Of a stretch of DNA of 64,000 nucleotides, positions 53,163 through 61,421 are shown piece after piece. Position 1 is the first letter of the stretch. Each line of letters opens with the position of its first letter. The stretch covers positions 186,001 to 250,000 of the forward strand of contig JAUIHT010000006.1 of NCBI GenBank assembly GCA_030432235.1, read 5' to 3'. The notes beneath the pieces were generated by a model. That model ran no database searches, was not told the origin of the DNA, and saw only the letters and a program-made list of their open reading frames with translations. The position numbers and the translations under genes were made by a program. The DNA is from Verrucomicrobiia bacterium. GTDB lineage: Bacteria > Verrucomicrobiota > Verrucomicrobiia > Opitutales > Cerasicoccaceae.

Positions 53163-53966
53163 ATGACAAAAAAACGGAGCTACACCCTTGGGTTTTCCAG
53201 CATGGGCTGTCCTGAGGCCACGCTGGAAGAAGTACTTTCCCTGGCTGAAGCATTCCGCCTCCAATATGTCGAGCTGCGTTCGCTAGGCGATACGATTGAC
53301 CTGCCCACCTATCTCGGCGATGCCACCGCGCCGGCTCAAGGCCGACCCAAAGTGCGCCTGCTGGCCACACCGCTTTGTATCTTCAAGACAAGCCCCGAAG
53401 CGGTGTTAGAGTTTCACCGTTTCGCCGAACTCGCCAAGCGCTTCCGCACGCCCTACCTGCGTGTTTTCGCAAACGGAGGAAGCGTCCTGGGCGCCCCACT
53501 CGACGAGGCCACGCTGATTCGTGGTGCAGCGGTGATTGAAGACCTGCGCGCGTATTTGAGGAAATCTGGCTGCACGGCTGAAATCGTAGTGGAAACCCAC
53601 GACGCGCTATCCTCGGCTGAGCGTTGCCTCGCGCTTAACGCCCACCTCAAGGAACCGGCAAAAATCCTCTGGGACAGTTTTCACACCTGGAACCTCGGCG
53701 GCGAAAGCCCACGAGAAACCTGGAATCAGATCGGCCATTGGGTGATACAGGTGCATCACCACGACTGCGCTCAGGTGCCGGGGGCGGACGAGACGGGTTT
53801 TGTCCCCTCGGGCACAGGGAAGTATCCTTGCCAAGACCTACGCGTCTTGCTGGACGAGGTGGCGTTTAGTGGTGGTCTGACTCTGGAGTGGGAGAAACTC
53901 TGGCACCCCGAGCTCCCACACGTGCGCGACGTTCTAGGAGACTTTATTCACGTCTTCGGCAGCTAA
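53163..53966 (+). CDS. Sugar phosphate isomerase/epimerase-like TIM barrel protein
   Basis: 267 residues. Xylose-isomerase-like (AP endonuclease 2) fold: YTLGFSSMGCPEATLEEVL at the start, then a metal site formed by Glu144 (IVVETHD), Asp171 (ILWDSFHT), His198 (QVHHHDC) and Glu242 (LTLEWEK). These proteins isomerise, epimerise or dehydrate sugars and keto-sugar acids with a divalent metal. It is cytoplasmic. It starts 6 bases after the alcohol dehydrogenase and closes the IclR-linked operon; the LacI gene 75 bases further on belongs to the next cluster. No terminator is obvious, so read-through is possible. Confidence 0.78.
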   Translation: MTKKRSYTLGFSSMGCPEATLEEVLSLAEAFRLQYVELRSLGDTIDLPTYLGDATAPAQGRPKVRLLATPLCIFKTSPEAVLEFHRFAELAKRFRTPYLRVFANGGSVLGAPLDEATLIRGAAVIEDLRAYLRKSGCTAEIVVETHDALSSAERCLALNAHLKEPAKILWDSFHTWNLGGESPRETWNQIGHWVIQVHHHDCAQVPGADETGFVPSGTGKYPCQDLRVLLDEVAFSGGLTLEWEKLWHPELPHVRDVLGDFIHVFGS

Positions 53967-54024
53967 GGCTTTTTTCAATATTACGGAGGTGCACACGATG
54001 AACGGCTTGACCTATTCAAGACAC

Positions 54025-54042
54025 TGCGCACACTGGTGCACA
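54025..54042. promoter_or_regulatory. Putative operator, GCAC-ACTG-GTGC core, at the LacI start
   Basis: Palindrome TG-N-GCAC-N4-GTGC-N-CA directly in front of ATG 54042. The 12-base core GCACACTGGTGC (54028-54039) is repeated exactly at 63187-63198, and a looser copy is at 56010. Confidence 0.4.
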
Positions 54043-55082
54043 TGAAGCGGGTTACGATTCGCGACATTGCGCAAAAGGCAAAAGTGCACCACACCACGGT
54101 ATCCCGGAGCCTGTCCAAGCATCCGAGTATTTCCAAGGCCACGCGCGAACGGATAAAAGAAATCGCCGATAAGCTCGGCTATGTGCCCGACCCCATGCTC
54201 TCGGCGCTCAACGCCTACCGCACGCAGTCCCAATCACGTAGTTATCAGGGAACCATCGCTTTCCTTACCAATAACGAAACCGCCGACGGCTGGGCAAAAA
54301 TGAGTAAGACTTTCCAACTGCACGCCGACGGTGCCCGGGCCCAAGCCAGGGAGTATGGCTACGAACTCGAGGAGTTCTGGCTACGCCAGCCCCACATGAC
54401 CGCGCAGCGGAGCAGCGACATCCTCGCAGCCCGGAATATCCGGGGGTTGATCCTCGCGCCGCAGCCGAAACCCAAAACCCGCGTGGAGCTGAACTGGAAT
54501 CGCTTTACCTCTGTAACTTTCGGCTATACACTTGAATGGCCAAAGCTGAACGTGATTTCCCTCAATACCTTTCTGGATATGCAGAATCTCGTGCTCGGCT
54601 TGCGTGGACTCGGCTACCGCCGCATAGGGCTCGTCCTGTCGCGAATCAACGACGAGCGCATCAAGCACGGGTGGTTGGGCGGCTTCCTCGTCATCCAGCA
54701 CCAATGGCCCCGCTCTGAGTGTCTGCCCGTGCTGACACCAAGCAACGAAATCGGCCTTAGGGTATTACAGGCTTGGTTCGATAAGCACAAGCCGGACGCC
54801 ATCATCTGCCAGAACCCGGATATTTACGAGCTTATGATTGAGCACGGGTTCGACATACCCGGGGAACTCGGATTTGCCAGCCCCACTCTCGCCAACTTTC
54901 AACCGGAAGTTACTGGCATTTTGGAAGACTCGAAAGAGGTAGGCGCCACGGCGGTCGATCTTCTAATCAGTCAGATCCATCGAGGCGAATGGGGCATTCC
55001 CACCTCCCCTCACAGTGTTCTTGTCGAGGGCATCTGGCACCAAGGAACGACCACCCGCCATCAAAAGGGAGACACAAGGTAA
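54042..55082 (+). CDS. LacI family transcription regulator
   Basis: 346 residues from ATG 54042; a GTG two codons upstream is possible. Helix-turn-helix at about 1-48 (RVTIRDIAQKAKVHHTTVSRSLSKHPSISKATRERIKEIADKLGYVPD), then an effector domain. That domain is slightly unusual for the family: the segment after the hinge (SYQGTIAFLTNNE) and the later ILAARNIRGLILAPQP are recognisable, but the C-terminal core is divergent. It converges with the minus-strand pseudopilin gene of cluster F, 124 bases away. It is the only regulator near that cluster, and candidate sites upstream of the pseudopilin gene and of the PEP-CTERM gene suggest it controls them. Confidence 0.87.
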   Translation: MKRVTIRDIAQKAKVHHTTVSRSLSKHPSISKATRERIKEIADKLGYVPDPMLSALNAYRTQSQSRSYQGTIAFLTNNETADGWAKMSKTFQLHADGARAQAREYGYELEEFWLRQPHMTAQRSSDILAARNIRGLILAPQPKPKTRVELNWNRFTSVTFGYTLEWPKLNVISLNTFLDMQNLVLGLRGLGYRRIGLVLSRINDERIKHGWLGGFLVIQHQWPRSECLPVLTPSNEIGLRVLQAWFDKHKPDAIICQNPDIYELMIEHGFDIPGELGFASPTLANFQPEVTGILEDSKEVGATAVDLLISQIHRGEWGIPTSPHSVLVEGIWHQGTTTRHQKGDTR

Positions 55083-55206
55083 GCGTTCCCGGCCGTACAC
55101 AATTGCAGTCCCAATAGCAGCTCATGGGCAAGCTTCGTTGCCGGATAGTTTTCTCCATAGCGGCTTGGGCGGCTTCCGTGCCCTGATTGCCAGGAGGCGC
55201 GGAGTA

Positions 55207-55917
55207 TTACGGGTAGACGTTATCGAGTTCCGTATCCGTCGTCACGCTATTCACGTGCCAATCGAAATAGAGAACGGTACGGTAGTCGCCGTTGTATGGC
55301 TCCGGCGCCATGCTCGTATTATTCGTGTAGGAGGCCACGGAGCTGATTTCCTGGTCTGCGCTGATCATTGCCCAGGTGCTTCCCTGATCCGGTACGGATG
55401 CCATGCGAATAGGGTTCACGATGACCCCATCCCTGAGCGGCACTCCGAAGGGCAGTTGGTCAAGGCCCGGCGTTCGATTATTCATAATGTAATTGGTCAT
55501 ATACGGGATATCGTCCTCGGAGACGTTCTGCGGGTTCGCCAGGTACCCCGGACTGACGAATGCATCGCCGACACGCCGCGTGCCATCCGCTTCTGGCAGC
55601 GACAGATAGGGCGCGATAAACTCAAGCAAGTTCCAGGACCGCCACTCAGGCGTATGATAATAATATTGTGCGGTCTGACTGGTCCACATCGGACCGGGCA
55701 GCGTGCCGTCATGCTCTACAATGTACAGGGAGATACCGGCTCCGATCTGCCTGACGGTAGCCACATCCGCCGTACGCGTCATCCTTGACCGAACGGCCCC
55801 TATCGTAGGAATAACAATAGATATCAATATGGAAACAATCGCAATGACCACCAAGAGTTCGGTCAGGGTAAAAGCCCTGCTAGAGCGCACTAGGCAACGA
55901 TGAAAAGGTTTGCTCAT
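55207..55917 (-). CDS. Solitary secreted pseudopilin-like protein (cluster F)
   Basis: 236 residues from ATG 55917; the TTG at 55947 is rejected. The prepilin signature is RAFTLTELLVVIAIVSILISIVIP, again with Ala before Phe, as in the cluster D homologue. After the helix comes TVRQIGAGISLYIVEHDG, and the chain ends with YRTVLYFDWHVNSV, matching the small verrucomicrobial pseudopilins. It is the last gene of the minus-strand run with the symporter, the lyase and the oxidoreductase, 135 bases after the symporter. It is the third member of the one-per-cluster set in this window; its role is unknown. Confidence 0.78.
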   Translation of the reverse strand: MSKPFHRCLVRSSRAFTLTELLVVIAIVSILISIVIPTIGAVRSRMTRTADVATVRQIGAGISLYIVEHDGTLPGPMWTSQTAQYYYHTPEWRSWNLLEFIAPYLSLPEADGTRRVGDAFVSPGYLANPQNVSEDDIPYMTNYIMNNRTPGLDQLPFGVPLRDGVIVNPIRMASVPDQGSTWAMISADQEISSVASYTNNTSMAPEPYNGDYRTVLYFDWHVNSVTTDTELDNVYP

Positions 55918-56009
55918 ATAATCTTCACGTTCACGGAGGGGGTTCAACGCATAGTATTCAATATAGTAAACCTACGGTATACACGAGGTTCAAACAGGTG
56001 ATATTTTTT

Positions 56010-56021
56010 GCACTCTAGTGT
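56010..56021. promoter_or_regulatory. Possible weak operator, GCAC-N4-GTGT
   Basis: Resembles the GCAC-N4-GTGC core at 54028 and 63187 with one changed arm base. It lies 93 bases upstream of the pseudopilin start at 55917. Confidence 0.2.
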
Positions 56022-56052
56022 CTTCATTGAGGTCACATGATTCCTTTATCCA

Positions 56053-57867
56053 TCAGTTAGAGGCATTCTCGGCGGTAATGCTTTCGGATTCTACCCCCTG
56101 AAATTCGGGGCACTCATGAGTGCTTTTCTCAACCCTTTGACTCTTACGCCTACCCAGCCAAACCATGGCCGCAGCCAGGGAGCCACACGTCAGCGCGAGC
56201 GCCCCGATGCAGAGGCGACCGAAGAGTTCGTTCGGGAGCAATAGAAGAAGCGCCAAAAATACCGATATCACACCGACGAAGCGACCTAGCACAACCAATT
56301 GAATTCCGTCGGTATCGGTTCCCACCTCCTCGGCATAATTAACGGGCGTATGCATCCTTTCAAAAAAGGCCTCAACCTGCTCGCGATAGGTCACCGAGCT
56401 CGTATTCCAAAACAGCCGTGTCGCAAAAAACGCGGCCGACCCCAGCACCATCTGCCAGAAAACTCTCCCGGAAAAGCTGAGCAAGTCCGGCGCAAAAAGC
56501 ATCACGATCGACGGCAGAGCACACACAGCCCCTGAAAACAAAGCCGACCAGGCCGGAACACGTTTGACAAACAGGCACAGGAACATCGGCAAGGCCATAG
56601 GCAGCCCCACCAGCGAGCTGAACACGATGGCGATTTCGAAAATACCGGCCCCCTCCTGGCGACTTAAGTATATCGCCAGCCCGATGAGCATAATACCGAA
56701 CACAATCGTGACCAGACGGCTCAGTAGCAACTGCATCCGGTCGGAGGGAAGCCGCCAGCCAAAAAGTCGGCACGTAGCCGGCAGGATATCGCGGATAAAG
56801 ATCGCTGCGTTTCCATTGAGCCCAGCATCCATGGAGCTCATCGTCGCCGAAAACATCGCCACCACCATCAGGCCGATCAGGCCGTTGGGCAGCAGATGTA
56901 TACTGACGACTGCAAAGGCAGACTCTTGCGGTTTGGAGAGCGGTGCGGCCATCACTTCAGCCTCGTAGAACAACCGCGCCGTAATCGGCGGGATAAACCA
57001 CAGCAGCACGCCGCCCGCCATCAAGAGAACCATCAACCACGCCGCCCGTCGCGCTTCCCTGCCATCTTTAACCGCAAAGAAGCGGTTGCAGTTGGACAGG
57101 CCGGAGAAGAAGATAAACTGCATCACGAAAGTGGCCAGCACCCACTTCAGGGTATAGGCCCCGCCAAAGCTGGAACCCTCCGGCTTGATAAAGGCAAACT
57201 CGTCGTTAAGCCCACGTTCCGATATCAACTCAAAGAGACCTCCGACTCCACCGGTTTTGATCAGACACAGCGTCGTGATCAACACGCACATCAAGACCAG
57301 TATCAAGCCCTGCACAAAGTCGGCAGCCATCACCGCCCATTTACCGCCCGCCGTCGCATAAGAGAGCACCACCACCCCCAGGACCGGAATCACCAGATTG
57401 ATGGGCAAACCGAAAATACCCGAGCTAAAGATTGCCAGCCCCAGCAACCAGATCGCTCCCCACATTAAAAACATCGGGACAGTCAACCAGGCGTAAACCT
57501 GCTGCGTCAGCGGACCGAACCGGCTGCGGATCACCTCCGGAAAGGTAATCGCTCGCATCTGCCGATACCAACCCGCCAAAAAAACCGCAAGAGCGGCAAC
57601 ACCCGCCAGATTGCCCAGATACATGGACATGACACTCCAGCCAGCCTCAAAGGCCGCCCCACCAGTCCCAATAAAACTGAAGGCACTGATTCCGGCCATG
57701 AATGCACTCACACCAACAATCCACCAGGTTCCCTGTGAACCACTTCGAAAATAATCACCTACGTTCTTGTTGAAATTCTTGAAGACCCATCCGATCACCA
57801 ACATGAGCGCCAAGTAAAAGCCGATCACGGTGTACTCAATGTAGGGGTTGATCGATAAAGTCGTCAT
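56053..57867 (-). CDS. Sodium:solute symporter (SSS family)
   Basis: 604 residues with about 14 hydrophobic membrane segments. The first starts at residue ~12 (YTVIGFYLALMLVIGWVF), followed by the family's DYFRSGSQGTWWIVGVSAFMAGISAFSFIGTGG, which contains the Na-site Ser/Gly stretch. FFSGLSNCNRFFAVKDGREARRAAWL and MVVAMFSATMSSMDAGLNGNAAIF are also typical. It would carry a sugar, uronate or similar small organic substrate across the inner membrane with sodium. It is the only transporter in the window. It follows the heparinase-like lipoprotein gene by 28 bases, so it probably imports the product of that lyase. Confidence 0.9.
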   Translation of the reverse strand: MTTLSINPYIEYTVIGFYLALMLVIGWVFKNFNKNVGDYFRSGSQGTWWIVGVSAFMAGISAFSFIGTGGAAFEAGWSVMSMYLGNLAGVAALAVFLAGWYRQMRAITFPEVIRSRFGPLTQQVYAWLTVPMFLMWGAIWLLGLAIFSSGIFGLPINLVIPVLGVVVLSYATAGGKWAVMAADFVQGLILVLMCVLITTLCLIKTGGVGGLFELISERGLNDEFAFIKPEGSSFGGAYTLKWVLATFVMQFIFFSGLSNCNRFFAVKDGREARRAAWLMVLLMAGGVLLWFIPPITARLFYEAEVMAAPLSKPQESAFAVVSIHLLPNGLIGLMVVAMFSATMSSMDAGLNGNAAIFIRDILPATCRLFGWRLPSDRMQLLLSRLVTIVFGIMLIGLAIYLSRQEGAGIFEIAIVFSSLVGLPMALPMFLCLFVKRVPAWSALFSGAVCALPSIVMLFAPDLLSFSGRVFWQMVLGSAAFFATRLFWNTSSVTYREQVEAFFERMHTPVNYAEEVGTDTDGIQLVVLGRFVGVISVFLALLLLLPNELFGRLCIGALALTCGSLAAAMVWLGRRKSQRVEKSTHECPEFQGVESESITAENASN

Positions 57868-57895
57868 GAAAGTACGTTTTTAAATATTGGCGGCT

Positions 57896-60310
57896 CTAGT
57901 TTCGGGCAATGATAGACCCATTGAGTGGTTGCACGCTTTGTCCCTTGGGTAAATCCAACGTCGCGACAACCTCGTCCGACACTTTGACGATCAAGGTTCC
58001 CGCCTCGGGCATCTCCGCTTCAACCAGCCAGACCCCATCAGTCAGGTTCAGCACGGCTTGCCCAGGGACCGAAAGCTTGATCGAATAATCACCCTGTATG
58101 TCGATACGGCTGCCGTACAATCCAATCGACTGAAGGGCTCCCGCCTCACTCCAATAATAAGCCCGAACACCGTCGAAGCGTGGCTCCGACTTCAGAAAAA
58201 CCGTGCAGTCGCGATTCCCTTGGTGGATGCGAACGGCGCTGCCCCCATCATCCATTACCTTCGCTGTGGCCCGGTCATCAGCCGTGCCGATGACAATCAC
58301 GTTAGTGATGACGGCCTCCGTCAACTTCGGGGTTGTCAGGCTCAGGTGCTGGGCCCGTTCCGCAAGTTCCGGCTTATCCGTCGAGGAAACATTCACCAGA
58401 GTCGGTCCCATTTCGGCCTGCATATCATCATTGAGGGAGTAGACCGTCAACGCCGCCCCACCATTCGTCGTCGTCCAGGCCTTGGCCACCCCGACCATGG
58501 AACTGAAAGGCTTTTCACTGTTCAGCACCCAGCTGTAAGTATGTGGCTCGTCTGCCGACACATCATCACGCACAACCAGCCAACGACCATCGACGAGGAT
58601 TAACTGACGCTCGTAATGGTCGAGAACCGGGAAATAGGCCGCCGCGATATCAGCGGCTGCCGAGGCAACCGATGAGGCAAGCCAGACTTTATCCAAGCTC
58701 AACTCATCGTAACGGTCATAGTCCCTCTCGTTAAAAGTATTCCAGGCAGTGCCTTCCTTGAATTGTCCTTTGCCGTCCACGAGCAGGCAGCTGTGCTCGG
58801 CCGTTCGCTTCGCCCAGCTATACCCACCAGCCGAGGCCAGATACTTGCCACGCGAGAAGACAAAGAAGTCACCGGCGTCGGGATGCACATGCCCCATGCC
58901 CATTTTCCATTCCGGGTAAGCCTCTCGGTAGGCAGCCGCCGCGTGGCCTTCGGGAGGCCCACACCGAAAGTATAATACCGTCCCCAGGTCGTCCGCATCC
59001 TCATCCCATGACTCTCGCCAGGCAATCACCTCGTGGTCGGCGAAGTAGGTGTACGACCTAATATCCGACATCTCAGGCTTTCCTTTCAGGCTTTCCTCGA
59101 ACACAGGCAGCCACAGAAGCGTCAATGCATTGTCGACGTAATGGACAAAACGCGGAGCCACCTGCTGACGATGCGCCCACTCCCGTTGAATCACTTTTTG
59201 AGCAAGCGGGCTGGGCTCGTATTCCTGCATTTGAAGCAAGGGATAAAACGCCAACTGTTCTGTTATTTCGCCCACCGGCTTATCATAGCCCTCCCAGGGG
59301 ATTCGGGGCCCGTAATCGGCATAGGCATAGAACTTACCCGGCTCAGGCAGTGAAACGTGTGCCAAGTAGTCATCCAGACCAGTCAACAGGCCAGATTCGC
59401 CGTCCTCCTTGGTGGTCAGCCAGTCGATTCCTTGGTTGCGTCTAAGAGCTTCGGCATAAATCGTGACATAGGGGAAAAACATACTCCAGTAGCTGACTCC
59501 CTCATAGTAAAAGCCGTCCGAACCGATAATCTGATGGGAGCGGTCCAGCGCCTCCATAGCATAGTCGTTCCAGGCCTGAATTTCGGGGTACTCCGCTTGC
59601 CCGTCTTCGAGCGCAAGAGCAGCCAGGCCGAGTCCGGCTGCCGCGATGTAGAAGTGGTTTTGCTCATATGGCACACGCTTCAATCGAGAAAGGTCCTCAT
59701 AGGTTCGGGTCGCCTGTGCCAGCAGAGCCTGCTTCAGCACTTGGATATCCTCCGGGTATTTCTCCTGATAGAGAGAGTCAGCGACCAGTAAGTCATAAAG
59801 TATCGAGGATGTAATCAAGAACTGCCCCGCGTTCAGATCCTGATTCTTAATGCCGATGCCCTCGATCACGATCGGCTGGGGCTCGGTCACGAAACCCGGT
59901 TTGATTCCGTCTTGAATCCATCGGTGAAGCGCTTGCTCGTAGGCGGACTCCTGCGTAACCGCGTAGAGCACCCCACAAAGCATGAGGATACGGCCGTCAT
60001 TCCAGCCATTCATATTCTCCTCCAGGCGGCGGGCACGCCCCGACTCAAATCCACGCGTATTGGCTAAGGCTTTGAACCTAGCAGGATCGGATTTCCAGAC
60101 CGCCGAAGCGGTTTCCAGATTTTCTCTCGTCACCAGAAGTCGCGGATGCGTCACCTGCGATGATGGCGCGGCGCTCACAGCTTCAATATTGGATGCTTGC
60201 ACATCGGGCGAGGTCGCCGTCGTTTTCTCCGACACCTTATCCGCACACCCGACTTCCAAAAGCAAGGTAGCCAATAAAAGGCTAATCGTTTGGATCTTAA
60301 AATAGCTCAT
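57896..60310 (-). CDS. Heparinase II/III-like polysaccharide lyase, lipoprotein
   Basis: 804 residues from ATG 60310; the TTG at 60334 is rejected. The lipoprotein signal has the lipobox LEVGC (Cys22). An (alpha/alpha) toroid (about 55-400) carries PYEQNHFYIAAAGLG (214-228) and GFYYEGVSYWSMFFP (265-280). The heparinase II/III beta-sheet domain (about 425-800) has the signature GHVHPDAGDFFVFSRGKY (473-490), with His476 and neighbours as candidate catalytic residues. Related families (PL12, PL15, PL17, PL21) cleave uronic-acid polymers such as alginate or glycosaminoglycans by beta-elimination. It is preceded by an oxidoreductase gene and followed by a symporter gene, a logical uronide-degrading unit. 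The family number is uncertain. Confidence 0.78.
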   Translation of the reverse strand: MSYFKIQTISLLLATLLLEVGCADKVSEKTTATSPDVQASNIEAVSAAPSSQVTHPRLLVTRENLETASAVWKSDPARFKALANTRGFESGRARRLEENMNGWNDGRILMLCGVLYAVTQESAYEQALHRWIQDGIKPGFVTEPQPIVIEGIGIKNQDLNAGQFLITSSILYDLLVADSLYQEKYPEDIQVLKQALLAQATRTYEDLSRLKRVPYEQNHFYIAAAGLGLAALALEDGQAEYPEIQAWNDYAMEALDRSHQIIGSDGFYYEGVSYWSMFFPYVTIYAEALRRNQGIDWLTTKEDGESGLLTGLDDYLAHVSLPEPGKFYAYADYGPRIPWEGYDKPVGEITEQLAFYPLLQMQEYEPSPLAQKVIQREWAHRQQVAPRFVHYVDNALTLLWLPVFEESLKGKPEMSDIRSYTYFADHEVIAWRESWDEDADDLGTVLYFRCGPPEGHAAAAYREAYPEWKMGMGHVHPDAGDFFVFSRGKYLASAGGYSWAKRTAEHSCLLVDGKGQFKEGTAWNTFNERDYDRYDELSLDKVWLASSVASAAADIAAAYFPVLDHYERQLILVDGRWLVVRDDVSADEPHTYSWVLNSEKPFSSMVGVAKAWTTTNGGAALTVYSLNDDMQAEMGPTLVNVSSTDKPELAERAQHLSLTTPKLTEAVITNVIVIGTADDRATAKVMDDGGSAVRIHQGNRDCTVFLKSEPRFDGVRAYYWSEAGALQSIGLYGSRIDIQGDYSIKLSVPGQAVLNLTDGVWLVEAEMPEAGTLIVKVSDEVVATLDLPKGQSVQPLNGSIIARN

Positions 60311-60375
60311 CAAGCAGGAGATGTTTATCGTCAAATCAATGGGGTTAATGCATAAGCGGATAATGAGGCCACGGA

Positions 60376-61353
60376 CTACTTGCCGGGGCTCGCCGTTTGA
60401 AAGTCAGGCCCGGAGGGCAGTAGCTCGCCCACCACTCGCGCATCGTGCAAGAGGCGCTCAAGCACCGTAACGGTAGGCTCGAACTCCTCCAGGGGCAATG
60501 GCAGCTTTTGCCCCAGCAATGTCCGGAGGAAAGACCGGAAGCAGGGCGCGTAGCCCATGGCCTCAATAGGGTCTGGAACAAAGCCATCGACGGTGACTGT
60601 CTTTCTACCCTTCACGTATGTAATCCTTCCCAAAGGGTTTCTCTCCGCTTCGGGGTTCGGGAAACAAATCTCACTGAGGCCGGCGGCCGTCTCAAAGACC
60701 AGCGTCTCGCGATGTTCACTGTCCTTGTAAAGGCAGAGGAACTCGAACTCCACACCTCCCCGCATGGTTCCGCTTACCATCCATCCGGCAGACTCCCGGG
60801 ATGAGACACGCCGCAGACTGGCATCCTCTATAGGACGCCCGCAGAGATACTGGGCGGTATCAACCATATGGATTACCGCATAGGGAAAACTCTCCGGGTC
60901 CCTGTCGTGACGGGAAATGACGCCCCTCACCTTTCTGACTTCATCCGGGCGTGACCACTCCCCTAACAGGGGCGTGAAGCGACGGTTGAAAGCCACAAAG
61001 AGAGGGGCGGATGCGTTCTTTTTAACCACAACAAGATCGGCTAACTCCTCCCTGCTCACCGCTGGAGGCTTCTCCAGGAACACCGGCACGTTTGCTTCCA
61101 GTGCCATCCGGGAAAGACGGGCATTCGACACCTCGCTGGTGAGAATCAGAACACCGTCCAGTTTTTCTTCCCCGAGCAGCTCGGACGCCGAAGAATAGGT
61201 GCGGGCATCCGGAAAGCATTGAGAAGCTGCCGCGACTAAATTAGAGTTGATATCGCATAATGAAACCACATGGACAGTTTTTGTCAGCCTATCCAAAATC
61301 GGATAGTAGACCGTTCGCCATATGTGGCCACATCCTATTACTCCAAGATTCAT
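60376..61353 (-). CDS. Gfo/Idh/MocA family oxidoreductase
   Basis: 325 residues. The Rossmann motif is MNLGVIGCGHIWRTVYYPIL (1-20) and the signature EKPP is at 94-97 (VFLEKPPAVSREELADL). The remainder is the alpha/beta C-terminal domain with FAVIHMVDTAQYLCG-type substrate-side residues. It is cytoplasmic, NAD(P)-dependent, and probably acts on a sugar or uronic-acid derivative released by the neighbouring lyase. It lies between the PEP-CTERM gene upstream (68-base gap) and the lyase gene (65-base gap), co-directional. It is only distantly similar to the 433-residue member at 37188. Confidence 0.82.
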   Translation of the reverse strand: MNLGVIGCGHIWRTVYYPILDRLTKTVHVVSLCDINSNLVAAASQCFPDARTYSSASELLGEEKLDGVLILTSEVSNARLSRMALEANVPVFLEKPPAVSREELADLVVVKKNASAPLFVAFNRRFTPLLGEWSRPDEVRKVRGVISRHDRDPESFPYAVIHMVDTAQYLCGRPIEDASLRRVSSRESAGWMVSGTMRGGVEFEFLCLYKDSEHRETLVFETAAGLSEICFPNPEAERNPLGRITYVKGRKTVTVDGFVPDPIEAMGYAPCFRSFLRTLLGQKLPLPLEEFEPTVTVLERLLHDARVVGELLPSGPDFQTASPGK

Positions 61354-61421
61354 TATAGTACTTTATACTTTCATTAAGGGGGCAGATTTTCTTCTAGCGC
61401 TCTAGGACACGCTCCTGTCGC

